DNA of 64,000 nt from CAWGJF01 sp963715745 (GTDB lineage Bacteria > Bacteroidota > Ignavibacteria > Ignavibacteriales > Ignavibacteriaceae): NCBI GenBank assembly GCA_963715745.1, contig OY970271.1:744001-808000 (forward strand), in the 5' to 3' direction. The notes below the pieces were generated by a model that ran no database searches, was not told the DNA's origin, and saw nothing but the letters and a program-made list of their open reading frames with translations. Made by a program: the position numbers and the translations under genes. Numbering within the stretch: position 1 is the first letter of the stretch; every line of letters starts with the position of its first letter. Below are positions 16,311 through 26,525 of this stretch, piece by piece.

Positions 16311-17558
16311 ATGAACAGAGAGATTGTTGAATCCTTCGCCGATATGGTGAAGCAAAAAGGTATGGATAAAGATGTACTTGCTGGAATAATAGAAGACATC
16401 TTTGGTCTGCTTGTTAAAAAGAAATATGGTGAAGAAGCACGGTTCGATGTTGTTGTTAATATGGATCGAGGTGACATAGAAATTTATCTTGAAAGAGAAA
16501 TTGTTGAGACGGTTGAAGATCCTGCTACACAGATAAGTATTGAAGAAGTTAACCGGAAAGGAAACGAAGACGAGCTTGAAGTAGGCGAAGACTATGTTGA
16601 AAAAATTGAGCTTGTTTCACTAGGCAGAAGATTGATAACACTTGCCAAGCAAAGTCTTAATCAGAAAATAAGAGAAATTGAAAAAGACATTGTTTATAAT
16701 GAATATAAAGAACTGCTTGGTGAAATTGTTGTTGGAGATATTTACCAGATAAGAAGAAGCGACATACTTGTTAATCATAATAAAAATGAACTCCTGCTTC
16801 CGCGTGATGAGCAGATTCCTTATGAAAGATATAAGAAAGGTGAGACTGTCCGCGCAATTGTTAAGGAAGTTAAAAAAGGAAACAGCGGGCCTGTAATAAT
16901 TATTTCCAGGTCAGATAATGAATTTTTACGCAGACTTTTTGAAATTGAAATCCCTGAAATATATGACGGTATAATAGAAATTAAAGCAATTGCCCGAGAA
17001 CCCGGTGAAAGAGCAAAGGTTGCTGTTGAATCGCAGGATGCAAGAATTGATGCGGTCGGTGCTTGTGTTGGAATGAAGGGAGTCAGAATTCATGCAATCG
17101 TTCGTGAGCTAAACAATGAAAACATTGATGTAATTAATTATTCAGAAGATCCGATTATTTTTATTCAGCGTTCACTTGCACCGGCAAAACTAAAAGCTAT
17201 TGAACTTGATGAAGAAGAAAGGAAAGCTGTTGTAACAGCGGATTCAGACCAGGTGTCACTTATCGTTGGGCGTAACGGTGTAAACATTAGACTGGCAATG
17301 AAACTGACCGGATATGAAATAGAAATATTAAGAGAAGAAAAACCATTTGAAGAATATGAAGAAGATATCGAGCTGATCGATCTTAAAGAAGAGCTTGGTG
17401 AAGAAGTTTATGAAATCCTTATTAATAACCGATATGATACTGCTCTGGAGGTTTTGACTGCAGGCAAGGAAAAACTTCTGGAAGTTGAAGGATTTGATGA
17501 AGAAAAAGTAGATGAAATTATTGAAATTATTAAATCACAATTCGAAGAAGAAGAGTAG
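16311..17558 (+). CDS. nusA: Transcription termination/antitermination factor NusA
   Basis: A 415-residue protein with the N-terminal RNA-polymerase-binding domain (1-125), an S1 domain (about 135-200, VVGDIYQIRR), two KH domains (about 230-345, with GACVGMKGVRI and VGRNGVNIRLA), and an acidic helical tail with HhH-like repeats. It modulates pausing, termination and antitermination. AGAGGAG precedes the ATG. It is in the standard place between rimP and infB. Confidence 0.97.
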   Translation: MNREIVESFADMVKQKGMDKDVLAGIIEDIFGLLVKKKYGEEARFDVVVNMDRGDIEIYLEREIVETVEDPATQISIEEVNRKGNEDELEVGEDYVEKIELVSLGRRLITLAKQSLNQKIREIEKDIVYNEYKELLGEIVVGDIYQIRRSDILVNHNKNELLLPRDEQIPYERYKKGETVRAIVKEVKKGNSGPVIIISRSDNEFLRRLFEIEIPEIYDGIIEIKAIAREPGERAKVAVESQDARIDAVGACVGMKGVRIHAIVRELNNENIDVINYSEDPIIFIQRSLAPAKLKAIELDEEERKAVVTADSDQVSLIVGRNGVNIRLAMKLTGYEIEILREEKPFEEYEEDIELIDLKEELGEEVYEILINNRYDTALEVLTAGKEKLLEVEGFDEEKVDEIIEIIKSQFEEEE

Positions 17559-17581
17559 TTTAAAGGAAGGCAAAACTTTTA

Positions 17582-20137
17582 ATGGCTGAAACTAAGGCAA
17601 AAAAAATCAGGGTTTACAAGCTTGCTACGGAGTATAATCTTTCCGCCGAGAATATTATTGAGTTCCTTGTAGATAAAGGATTTGAAGTTAAGTCCCACAT
17701 GTCAATGCTTGATGATGAAATGATAAGCTCAGTTCGTGATCATTTTCAGAAAGATATTGAGAAAGCTGAAAAGCATTATAAAAAAGTTGCCGAGTTTCAT
17801 AAGAAGCGTGCGGAAAAAGCTATTGAAGAAGCTAAAGAATCAGGCAAGGAAGTTGACGTTGAAGAAATCCCTGTTTCCGAACCCGAAGAAATCAAGATAA
17901 TATCAAAAACAACCGAAGAAGAAGAGGCAGAAGAGAAAGCAAAAAAAGTTGAGGAAAAAGAAGAAGTTCCTGCAGAGGAAAAAGATGAAAAGAAAACCGA
18001 TAAAGTTTCGGATGAAAAAGACAGCAAGCGAAAAGGACTTAAAGTTGTTGGTAAAATAAATCTTGATGAAGATAAGAAAACCACTTCGGCAAAAGAGGGA
18101 AAAGAAACCAAAAGAGAGGAAACCTCCACAGGAAGGAAAAAGCGCAAACCCAGAATGCGTAAAAAAGCGGTAGAGCAGCCCCCTGAAGAATCACCGGTTG
18201 CCAAGAAAAAGAAACGTATTAAAAGATTTGAAATTAATGATAAGGAAGTAAAAGAATCTATAAGAAAAACTCTTCTCAGTATGGATGATTCTTCATCTGC
18301 AGGTAGAGCGAGCGCAAGAAAGAGAAAAAGAAAAGAAAGAGAAGCCGAAGAAGAGAAGAGACAGGAAGAAAGAAAACTTGAAGGACAGAAAATTCGTGTT
18401 AATGAATTCATTGCTGTTAACGAGCTTGCAAACCTTATGAATGTTCCTGTCGGTGAAGTGATATCCAAATGTATTGAACTTGGTCTTATGGTTTCGATCA
18501 ATCAGAGACTGGATGTTGATACAATAACCTTAGTTGCGGATGAATTTGGTTTTGAAGTTGAATTTCAGAAAGAGTATACTGCAGAGGAGCTTGAAGATTT
18601 TGAAGATGAACCAGAAACATTACAACCACGCTCACCCGTTGTTACAATTATGGGTCACGTTGATCATGGTAAAACATCCTTGCTTGACTATATCAGAAGA
18701 ACAAATGTTGTTGCCGGCGAATCCGGTGGAATAACACAGCATATCGGTGCTTATAAAGTTGATGTTCAGGATGACAAGTCAATTACATTTCTTGATACTC
18801 CCGGTCATGAAGCTTTTACTGCGATGCGTGCTAGAGGAGCTCAGTTAACCGATATCGTTGTGCTTGTTGTTGCTGCAGATGATGCTGTTATGCCGCAGAC
18901 AGTTGAAGCAATAAATCATGCACAGGCTGCAGGTGTGCCTATAATAATTGCGATTAATAAAATTGATAAACCCGGAGCGAACATCGATAAAATAAGGCAG
19001 CAGCTTGCTGACCGGAATGTTCTTGTTGAAGAATGGGGCGGTAAATATCAATCCATTCAGCTATCAGCAAAACAGGGAACTAATGTTGATCAGTTGCTTG
19101 AAAAGATTTTACTTGAAGCTGAACTTCTTGATTTAAAAGCAAATCCTGAAAGAGAAGCCCGGGGTGCTGTTGTTGAAGCACAGCTTGATAAAGGAAGAGG
19201 AATTACTGCTACAATACTTGTTCAAAAAGGAACTTTAAGAATTGGTGAACCGTTTGTTGCTGGAATATACCAGGGGAAAGTTCGCGCAATGTTTGATGAA
19301 AGAGGAAATAAGGTGCAGGATGCACCACCGTCTACTCCGGTACAGGTATTGGGGTTTGAAGGAACACCACAAGCCGGTGATACTTTTGTTGTGGTTGAAA
19401 GTGAAAGAACCGCAAGAGAAATAGGAATCAAAAGACAACAGCTTAAACGTGAACAGGATCAGAGACAAATTCGTCATATTACACTTGATGAAATTGCGAA
19501 ACAGATAAGCATTGGAGGAGTTAAAGAGCTTCCTCTTATTGTAAAAGGCGATGTTGATGGTTCAGTTGAAGCCCTCTCTGATTCTTTAATGAAATTATCA
19601 ACAGAAGAAGTTGTGATCAGAGTTATTCATAAAGGTGTTGGCGGAATTTCTGAAAGTGATGTTCTTCTTGCAGATGCTTCTGACGCAATTATAATTGGAT
19701 TTCATGTTCGCCCGAATATTAATGCAAGAAAGCTGGCTGAAAAAGAATCAGTTGATATTAGATTGTATAACGTCATTTATGATGCAATCAATGAAGTAAA
19801 ATCGGCACTTGAGGGACTTCTTTCTCCAGTTATTTCAGAAGAAGTTGTCGCAACACTGGAAGTGCGTGATACTTTCAAAGTTCCTAAATTCGGTACGGTT
19901 GCCGGTTGCTATGTTGTGGATGGTAAAATTGCCAGAAGTAGTAAGATAAGATTAATCCGCGAGGGAATAGTTGTTCATGAAGGAGAAATCGGAAGCTTAA
20001 AGAGATTTAAAGATGATGTTCGCGAAGTTGATTCAGGTTATGAGTGCGGATTGAACATTGCAAACTATAATGATATAAAAGTCGGCGATACAATTGAAGC
20101 TTATAAAATTGTTGAAACAAAGAAAAAGCTTGCATAG
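17582..20137 (+). CDS. infB: Translation initiation factor IF-2
   Basis: An 851-residue GTPase. The N-terminus carries an IF2-N-type helical domain, followed by a highly charged Lys/Glu region (about 65-275) that is likely disordered. The G domain begins with GHVDHGKTS at 358-366, then DTPGHEAF and NKID. C-terminal domains II-IV complete it. It places initiator tRNA on the 30S subunit. GGAAGG precedes the ATG. Confidence 0.98.
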   Translation: MAETKAKKIRVYKLATEYNLSAENIIEFLVDKGFEVKSHMSMLDDEMISSVRDHFQKDIEKAEKHYKKVAEFHKKRAEKAIEEAKESGKEVDVEEIPVSEPEEIKIISKTTEEEEAEEKAKKVEEKEEVPAEEKDEKKTDKVSDEKDSKRKGLKVVGKINLDEDKKTTSAKEGKETKREETSTGRKKRKPRMRKKAVEQPPEESPVAKKKKRIKRFEINDKEVKESIRKTLLSMDDSSSAGRASARKRKRKEREAEEEKRQEERKLEGQKIRVNEFIAVNELANLMNVPVGEVISKCIELGLMVSINQRLDVDTITLVADEFGFEVEFQKEYTAEELEDFEDEPETLQPRSPVVTIMGHVDHGKTSLLDYIRRTNVVAGESGGITQHIGAYKVDVQDDKSITFLDTPGHEAFTAMRARGAQLTDIVVLVVAADDAVMPQTVEAINHAQAAGVPIIIAINKIDKPGANIDKIRQQLADRNVLVEEWGGKYQSIQLSAKQGTNVDQLLEKILLEAELLDLKANPEREARGAVVEAQLDKGRGITATILVQKGTLRIGEPFVAGIYQGKVRAMFDERGNKVQDAPPSTPVQVLGFEGTPQAGDTFVVVESERTAREIGIKRQQLKREQDQRQIRHITLDEIAKQISIGGVKELPLIVKGDVDGSVEALSDSLMKLSTEEVVIRVIHKGVGGISESDVLLADASDAIIIGFHVRPNINARKLAEKESVDIRLYNVIYDAINEVKSALEGLLSPVISEEVVATLEVRDTFKVPKFGTVAGCYVVDGKIARSSKIRLIREGIVVHEGEIGSLKRFKDDVREVDSGYECGLNIANYNDIKVGDTIEAYKIVETKKKLA

Positions 20138-20196
20138 TAAATTAGTTAAAGTAGAATTTTATTAGACCCTATATTATTAATCTTCAGAGTCTTTCC

Positions 20197-20559
20197 ATGT
20201 CTTCACACAGAGTAGATAAAGTAGAAAAACTGATAAAAGAAGAAATCAGTTCTATCTTCCTTCAGAAATTCAGTATTTCTGATTATGGGTTCATTACCGT
20301 GACGAATGTTAAAATGAGTCCTGATCTGAAAAACGCAAAAATATATTTATCCGTTCTGGAAAAAGAAAAAAGAGAATTAACTCTGGATAAAATACATCAA
20401 AAATCCGGAATGGTAAGAACGGAGCTTGCCCACAGAATTAGTTTAAAGTTTGTTCCTGAGTTAAAGTTCTTCATTGATGATACTCTCGATTACGTTGAAA
20501 AAATAGAAGGATTGATTAACAAAGTTCATAATCAGGATGGTAACAAACCAAACAACTGA
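20197..20559 (+). CDS. rbfA: 30S ribosome-binding factor RbfA
   Basis: A 120-residue protein with the RbfA KH-like fold: RVDKVEKLIKEEISSI at the N-terminus, FITVTNVKMSPDLKNAKIYL in the middle and LKFVPELKFFIDDTLDY near the end. It acts in 30S maturation (16S rRNA 5' end). Its end overlaps the truB start by 23 bp. Confidence 0.95.
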   Translation: MSSHRVDKVEKLIKEEISSIFLQKFSISDYGFITVTNVKMSPDLKNAKIYLSVLEKEKRELTLDKIHQKSGMVRTELAHRISLKFVPELKFFIDDTLDYVEKIEGLINKVHNQDGNKPNN

Positions 20560-21250
20560 TTTCTCAACTCTCGATTTTTCATCCGGTGAAATTATTCTTA
20601 TCGATAAACCTATCGGTTGGACTTCATTTAAAGTTGTAAATAAAATCAGAAAAACAATTGAAGTAAAAAAAGTAGGTCATTCAGGCACACTAGATCCAAT
20701 GGCAACTGGTCTGTTAATTATTTGTACAGGAAAAAAAACAAAAGAACTTTCAAAATATCTTGGACTGGATAAAAGTTACACTGGAACAATGACTCTTGGC
20801 AAATCCTCTCCTTCAATGGACAAAGAAACTGAAATTACAGAAACCGGAATCGATGAAAGTATTAATGAAGAATCAATAAAAAATGCAGCTAAAGAATTTG
20901 TCGGTGAGATTGAACAGACTCCACCAATGTACTCTGCAATTAAAGTAAAAGGAAAAAGATTGTATAAGCTTGCAAGAAAGGGTGTTGAAGTGGAAAGACC
21001 AGCCAGAAAGGTAAAAGTCAATTCATTTTTAATTAAGAATATAAAAATACCTGAGGTAAAATTTGAAGTAAATTGTTCAAAAGGTACTTACATCAGAGTG
21101 CTTGCAAATGACCTTGGAAAGATGCTTGGCTGTGGAGGAATTCTTTCTGAATTAAGACGAACAGCTATTGGAGAATTCAGAATTGAAAAGGCATTAAAAG
21201 TTGAAGATTTTATCGAAAAAGTGAATAAAACGTATTCTCATAACGGTTAA
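20537..21250 (+). CDS. truB: tRNA pseudouridine(55) synthase TruB
   Basis: A 237-residue enzyme that converts U55 of tRNA to pseudouridine. The catalytic aspartate is Asp53 in GHSGTLDPMATGLL. KPIGWTS (motif I) and TYIRVLANDLG are also present. The protein lacks a long C-terminal PUA domain, as in shorter family members. It overlaps rbfA. Confidence 0.96.
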   Translation: MVTNQTTDFSTLDFSSGEIILIDKPIGWTSFKVVNKIRKTIEVKKVGHSGTLDPMATGLLIICTGKKTKELSKYLGLDKSYTGTMTLGKSSPSMDKETEITETGIDESINEESIKNAAKEFVGEIEQTPPMYSAIKVKGKRLYKLARKGVEVERPARKVKVNSFLIKNIKIPEVKFEVNCSKGTYIRVLANDLGKMLGCGGILSELRRTAIGEFRIEKALKVEDFIEKVNKTYSHNG

Positions 21251-21264
21251 TCAATATTAACCGT
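21243..21264 (+). terminator. Hairpin over the truB stop codon
   Basis: ACGGTTAAT-CAAT-ATTAACCGT is a perfect 9-bp stem with a 4-base loop that contains the truB stop codon. No clean T run follows, so it may be an RNA processing or weak attenuation point, not a true terminator. Confidence 0.35.
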
Positions 21265-21336
21265 AAGTACTGAATTATTTTATTTTCTGAATGAATCACG
21301 TATATTTAACTCCTTTAGTTAAAATAATTTGCAGGT

Positions 21337-22275
21337 ATGCGGGTTTTTCGAAATCTTGATGAGATTGAACATAATAAGAATACAATAGTTACGCTGGGGA
21401 CATTTGATGGTATTCATTTAGGGCACAAAGAAATTATTGAAACCGTTGTTAAAAAAGCTTTGGATTCTGATTCAAGAAGTTTCCTTATTACCTTCGATCC
21501 ACATCCCCGGAAAATCGTTTCAAGCGATAACCGGATAAAGCTGCTTTGCACACTTGATGAAAAACTTGAAATTGTGAAAACTCTTCGAATGCAAAACGTT
21601 TTTGTAGTAAACTTTACAAAGGAATTTTCTCAGCAGTCACCCGAAGAGTTTATTCAAAAATATATAATTGATGGAATTGGAGTTAAGGAAATTGTGATTG
21701 GCTATGACCATCACTTCGGTAAAGGAAGAGGTGGAAATGTTGAAACTTTATTGGAGCTTGGTAAAGAAAAAGGATTTGATGTAACTGCCATTGGTGAATT
21801 TAAATTACGAAATGAAACAGTCAGCAGCACAAAGATAAGAAATGAAATTGTGAACGGTGATTGTATAAAAGGAGCAGAAATGCTTGGCAGGTATTATTCT
21901 TTTTCGGGTGTTGTAGTTCACGGAGATAATCGTGGTAAAGAATTAGGGTACCCGACAGCTAACCTGAAAGTTGAAGATGAAGATAAACTTCTTCCGGCAA
22001 TTGGAATTTATGCCGTTGAATGTGTTATTGAAGGGAAAAAATACTACGGTTTGTTGAGTATAGGAACAAGACCGACATTTTATTCAGAAGGAAGTCTGGT
22101 TCCTGAAATTTATTTGTTCGATTTCAATCAGAATATTTATGATAAAATTGTAACTGTAAATCTAGTTGAAAAAATAAGAGATGAGCAGAAATTTTCATCA
22201 GCTGATGAATTGATTGAGCAGATGAATAAAGATAAAAAAGCAGGGCAGGAAATTTTAACAAAATTAATTAATTGA
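21337..22275 (+). CDS. ribF: Bifunctional riboflavin kinase / FAD synthetase
   Basis: A 312-residue protein making FMN and then FAD. The N-terminal nucleotidyltransferase half has GTFDGIHLGHKEI (about 22-34) and SSTKIR. The C-terminal flavokinase half has HGDNRGKELGYPTANL (about 193-208). The order and length match bacterial RibF. It lies between truB and rpsO, as often seen. Confidence 0.96.
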   Translation: MRVFRNLDEIEHNKNTIVTLGTFDGIHLGHKEIIETVVKKALDSDSRSFLITFDPHPRKIVSSDNRIKLLCTLDEKLEIVKTLRMQNVFVVNFTKEFSQQSPEEFIQKYIIDGIGVKEIVIGYDHHFGKGRGGNVETLLELGKEKGFDVTAIGEFKLRNETVSSTKIRNEIVNGDCIKGAEMLGRYYSFSGVVVHGDNRGKELGYPTANLKVEDEDKLLPAIGIYAVECVIEGKKYYGLLSIGTRPTFYSEGSLVPEIYLFDFNQNIYDKIVTVNLVEKIRDEQKFSSADELIEQMNKDKKAGQEILTKLIN

Positions 22276-22326
22276 TTCCGGTTACGACTGGAATTAAATC
22301 GTATAAATAATATAAGGTGTAATAAA

Positions 22327-22590
22327 ATGACAAAAGAAGAAAAACTTGAGATAGTCAAGAAGTATGGTGAAAATGCAAACGATTCAGGAAGATCTGAAGT
22401 ACAAATTGCATTACTTACAAAAAGAATAAATGATCTTACAGGACATTTCGATAAACATAAAAAAGATCATCATTCACGAAGAGGTTTAATGATGATGGTT
22501 GGTAAAAGAAGAAGATTGCTTGACTATCTTGCTTCAAAAGATATCGAAAGATACAGATCTATAATTAAAGAATTGAATATTAGAAAGTAG
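22327..22590 (+). CDS. rpsO: 30S ribosomal protein S15
   Basis: An 87-residue protein with the S15 pattern: GRSEVQIALLTKRINDLTGH, then HKKDHHSRRGLMMMVGKRRR. It binds the central domain of 16S rRNA. The gene lies 9 bp before pnp, the usual rpsO-pnp arrangement. Confidence 0.98.
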   Translation: MTKEEKLEIVKKYGENANDSGRSEVQIALLTKRINDLTGHFDKHKKDHHSRRGLMMMVGKRRRLLDYLASKDIERYRSIIKELNIRK

Positions 22591-22599
22591 GAATTTTAG

Positions 22600-24705
22600 A
22601 TGAAAATTAGCAAAGTAGTTGAAATAAACGGCAAAAAATTATCCATAGAAACAGGAAGATTTGCCAAACAAGCAAACGGATCGGTTATGGTTCGTTGTGG
22701 TGATACGATGGTTCTGGTTACTGCTGTTGCTGCGGAAGAAGCTAAAGAAGATCAGGATTTTTTCCCTCTCCAGGTTGAATATAGAGAAAAAACTTCAGCG
22801 GCCGGAAAATTTCCCGGCGGATTTATAAAAAGAGAAGGCAGACCAACTGAAAAAGAAATTTTAAGTGCAAGATTAATTGACAGGCCGATAAGACCACTTT
22901 TCCCTGATGGTTTTAAGAATGAAACCCAGATAATAGCATTTGTCCTTTCTTTTGATGGTGAAAATGATGCTGACGTGCTCGCTGCAGTCGGTGCTTCAGC
23001 CGCATTAACTATTTCTGATATTCCTTTCGACGGACCGATTGCCGAAGTCAGAATTGGAAGAACAGACGGCAAATTAATTGTTAATCCAACTCACGAAGAA
23101 ATTAAGAATAGCGATCTTGAGCTTATTGTTGCCGGAACAGCAGATTCAATAATGATGGTTGAAGGTGAATCAAAAGAAGTTAGTGAAAACGAATTGCTTG
23201 ATGCCCTTAAGTTTGCACAGGGTGAAATTAAAAAACTTGTTGATCTTCAGCTTGAATTGAAAAAGGAATCAGGTAAACAAAAATGGGAAGTTGTATCTAA
23301 GGAACTAGATGCTGAACTTAAAAATGATATTCTCTCATTGGCTACAGAAAAGCTTAAACAAATAGTTCATTCAGTTCTTGCAAAAGAAGAACGATCAGCT
23401 AAAAATAAAGCACTGCTTTTTGAGGTGACTGAAGCTTTGGCAGAAAAATATCCTGAGCAGGAAAAGGTTATTGCAGAAGTTATTCATGATCTTGAAAAAG
23501 AACTTATGCGTAACAGGATTCTTGAAGAAGGAATTAGACTCGATGGAAGAGGAACAAAAGATGTTCGTCCGATTTCAATTGAGCTTGGTGTTCTTCCAAG
23601 AACTCACGGGTCAGCATTATTTACACGCGGTGAAACGCAAAGCTTAACCACAATTACAATTGGGACAAAAAATGATGAACAGATAATTGATGGTTTGCGT
23701 GAGGAGTACACAAAGAAATTTATGCTGCATTACAATTTCCCCCCGTTCAGCGTTGGTGAAGTTGGTAGAATGACCGGAGTAGGAAGGCGTGAAATTGGTC
23801 ATGGTAACTTAGCCGAGAGAGCTTTAAAAATGGTTCTCCCGGATGAAACAACTTTCCCATATACTGTAAGAGTTATATCCGACATTCTTGAATCAAACGG
23901 TTCTTCATCGATGGCAACAGTTTGTGCCGGTTCACTTGCTCTTATGGACGCCGGTGTCCCGATCAGCAAATCAGTTTCCGGGATTGCAATGGGACTTGTT
24001 AAAGAAGGTGATAAGTATGCAATTCTAACTGATATTCTAGGTAATGAAGATCATCTTGGAGACATGGACTTCAAAGTTGCCGGAACAGAAAAAGGAATTA
24101 CTGCATTCCAGATGGATATAAAAATCCAGGGAATATCTTTTGAGATAATGGAGAACGCACTTCAGCAGGCTAAAGAAGGACGGGCTCATATTCTTGGAAT
24201 AATGAATCAGTCGATTAATCAATCCCGTGAGCAGCTTTCACAATATGCACCAAGATTAATTACGATGAAAGTTGATACCGACCAGATTGGAATTATAATT
24301 GGTCCCGGTGGAAAAACAATCCAGGGAATGCAAAGACTATTTAGTGTTGATATAAATATTGATGATGACGGAACAGTCAACATTGCATCTCCGAATAAAG
24401 AGAATGCACAAAAATGTAAAGAATACATCAAAAAAATGACTGCAACACCGGAGGTTGGTGAAATTTACGAAGGGGTTGTTACAAAGCTTATGGATTTTGG
24501 TGCATTCGTAGAAATTTTACCTGGCAAAGAAGGTCTGCTGCATATTTCACAGATCGATAACAAACGGGTTGAAAAAGTAGCTGACTACTTTAAACCCGGA
24601 GATAAAGTTACTGTAAAATTATTAAAAGTTGAAAACGGAAAATATTCACTCAGCAGAAAAGAGTTATTGAAAGACGGTGACAAAAAACCTGTCACTAAAG
24701 AATAA
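22600..24705 (+). CDS. pnp: Polyribonucleotide nucleotidyltransferase (PNPase)
   Basis: A 701-residue 3'-5' phosphorolytic exoribonuclease with two RNase PH domains (about 1-215 and 310-540), a KH domain (GIIIGPGGKTIQGMQ, about 566) and an S1 domain (EGVVTKLMDFGAFVEILPGK, about 625). It degrades mRNA. GTAGGAATTTTAG precedes the ATG. Confidence 0.98.
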   Translation: MKISKVVEINGKKLSIETGRFAKQANGSVMVRCGDTMVLVTAVAAEEAKEDQDFFPLQVEYREKTSAAGKFPGGFIKREGRPTEKEILSARLIDRPIRPLFPDGFKNETQIIAFVLSFDGENDADVLAAVGASAALTISDIPFDGPIAEVRIGRTDGKLIVNPTHEEIKNSDLELIVAGTADSIMMVEGESKEVSENELLDALKFAQGEIKKLVDLQLELKKESGKQKWEVVSKELDAELKNDILSLATEKLKQIVHSVLAKEERSAKNKALLFEVTEALAEKYPEQEKVIAEVIHDLEKELMRNRILEEGIRLDGRGTKDVRPISIELGVLPRTHGSALFTRGETQSLTTITIGTKNDEQIIDGLREEYTKKFMLHYNFPPFSVGEVGRMTGVGRREIGHGNLAERALKMVLPDETTFPYTVRVISDILESNGSSSMATVCAGSLALMDAGVPISKSVSGIAMGLVKEGDKYAILTDILGNEDHLGDMDFKVAGTEKGITAFQMDIKIQGISFEIMENALQQAKEGRAHILGIMNQSINQSREQLSQYAPRLITMKVDTDQIGIIIGPGGKTIQGMQRLFSVDINIDDDGTVNIASPNKENAQKCKEYIKKMTATPEVGEIYEGVVTKLMDFGAFVEILPGKEGLLHISQIDNKRVEKVADYFKPGDKVTVKLLKVENGKYSLSRKELLKDGDKKPVTKE

Positions 24706-24907
24706 ACGTTTTTGTATTTAAATTATTTTTATGAAGTGAGTCAGAGCTTCACAATGATTAAAGAATTTACATCAGCATTTCTTATGTTTTTGCTGATTGT
24801 AGTTTTTCTTCCTGAAAGAAAAGATTCGGCGAAGAAGCAGGTAAGCTCTGTACACAATTCAGGTTTTATAATGAAATATTTAATTTCATTAAGTGAGTTT
24901 AACCTAA

Positions 24908-26488
24908 ATGGTAAAAGAAATTATATTAAATTCAACTTCAACTCAAACCCGCGTAGCAATTACGGAAGATGGAAGTTTAGTAGACTTCTTTGTAGACTAT
25001 CCTGAAAACCGCAGGATGGTGGGGGACATTTACTTAGGGAGAGTTGCAAGGGTTCTTCCAGGAATCAGGGCTGCCTTTATTGACATCGGCATGAAGCACG
25101 ATGCCTTTCTTCATTTTTCAGATATTGGTGATCGGACACAACAACTACAGGATATGCTGGGTGAAGATTCCGAAGACGTGGATGAAGAAGATGAGACCAA
25201 CGGTTCTGACAAATCTGTAAAAAAAGGGAATGGGCAGAATAAAAATAAGTCAGAACAAAATTCTGTCCCTATGCTTCACAAAGGACAGGATATTCTTATA
25301 CAGATTACCAAGGAACCTGTTAATAATAAAGGTGTTCGTGTAACTTCTTCAATTTCACTGCCCGGCAGATTTTGTGTTCTGCTTCCTTATGATAATAAAG
25401 TCGGTATTTCAAAAAAGATTTATGATTTCCGCGAAAGAAAACGACTGCGATATATTGCACGCCAGATTATTCCCGAAAACTATGGATTGATTATTCGTAC
25501 TGTTGCGCAGGGACAATCCGAAGAAGCGTTAAAAGATGATTTAAACCTTCTTATGAAAACCTGGAGAGAAATTGAATCTTCGGCAAAATCAGAAGCCCCG
25601 CCTGCTTTAATTTACCAGGATTTGAATACAACCGTGAGCGTAATGCGCGATCTTTTTAATGCTGATGTTTCAAAAGTGTTTATAGATTCTAAAAAACTTC
25701 ATAAGCAGATTAAAAATTATGTGAATATTGTTCAACCCGCTGCTGCAGAAAAAATTGAACACTTTAAATCTTCACAAAATATTTTTGATGCATTTAATAT
25801 TGAAGAGCAGATAAATACTTTAATGGGTCGGAAGGTTCCACTTCCAAGCGGCGGTTACCTTATTATTGAACACACTGAAGCTATGGTTGTAATTGATGTG
25901 AATAGCGGGAGATATGCTCGTAGTAAAGAACAGGAACTTAATTCCTTAAAAACAGATCTTGAAGCATCCAGGGAAATAGCAAGACAAATGAGATTGCGGG
26001 ACGTCGGTGGAATAATTGTTATAGACTTTATCGATCTTGAAGATGAAAAAAACCGTAAAAAAGTTTATGATGAGTTGAAAAAAGAATTCAGAAAAGACAG
26101 GGCGAAAGTTTCAATTCTTCCTATGTCTGAATTCGGTTTGATTCAAATAACCAGGCAGCGAATAAGACAGAATATTGTGCAGGCAATGAAGGAAGTTTGT
26201 CCGGTTTGTCTTGGTACTGGTATGCTTACAAAAGGATCACATCTTGTATATGATCTGGAAAATTGGCTTAGGAAATTAAAGCAGCATTCAAAAGAAAGAA
26301 ATATAGTTATAAGATGCCATCCTTCGACTGCATTAAAACTTAGGGAAGGAAAAATCAAATCTTTAACAAAACTTCAGTTTAAGTATTTAACCAAACTTAC
26401 AATTGAAGAAGACAATAATGTTACACCCGGAAGTTTTAGATTCTTTTCTAAAAAAACAGGAAAAGAATTAAGCAAGGGTTTTGATTAA
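24908..26488 (+). CDS. rng: Ribonuclease E/G family protein (RNase G)
   Basis: A 526-residue endoribonuclease. An S1 domain (GDIYLGRVARVLPGIRAAFI, about 38-57) is interrupted by an acidic, Asn/Lys-rich insert (about 84-120). The DNase I-like catalytic part has VVIDVNSGR and GGIIVIDFIDLED with the metal-binding aspartates. The zinc-link cysteines are in CPVCLGTG. It acts in rRNA processing and mRNA decay. ATG 24908 is chosen because MVKEIILNS is the typical family start. Confidence 0.95.
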   Translation: MVKEIILNSTSTQTRVAITEDGSLVDFFVDYPENRRMVGDIYLGRVARVLPGIRAAFIDIGMKHDAFLHFSDIGDRTQQLQDMLGEDSEDVDEEDETNGSDKSVKKGNGQNKNKSEQNSVPMLHKGQDILIQITKEPVNNKGVRVTSSISLPGRFCVLLPYDNKVGISKKIYDFRERKRLRYIARQIIPENYGLIIRTVAQGQSEEALKDDLNLLMKTWREIESSAKSEAPPALIYQDLNTTVSVMRDLFNADVSKVFIDSKKLHKQIKNYVNIVQPAAAEKIEHFKSSQNIFDAFNIEEQINTLMGRKVPLPSGGYLIIEHTEAMVVIDVNSGRYARSKEQELNSLKTDLEASREIARQMRLRDVGGIIVIDFIDLEDEKNRKKVYDELKKEFRKDRAKVSILPMSEFGLIQITRQRIRQNIVQAMKEVCPVCLGTGMLTKGSHLVYDLENWLRKLKQHSKERNIVIRCHPSTALKLREGKIKSLTKLQFKYLTKLTIEEDNNVTPGSFRFFSKKTGKELSKGFD

Positions 26489-26525
26489 AAAAAATATTTA
26501 ACGGGAATTATTTCTAGGTTAAAAA

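Noticed and set aside
17797..18501. Long minus-strand ORF of 234 codons inside infB
   Set aside because: It is antisense to the Lys/Glu-rich IF-2 linker; the Ser/Phe/Leu-rich product is an artefact of that composition.
24712..25005. 97-codon ORF between pnp and rng
   Set aside because: It overlaps the well-supported rng start in another frame, has no ribosome binding site and matches no family; it may be chance.
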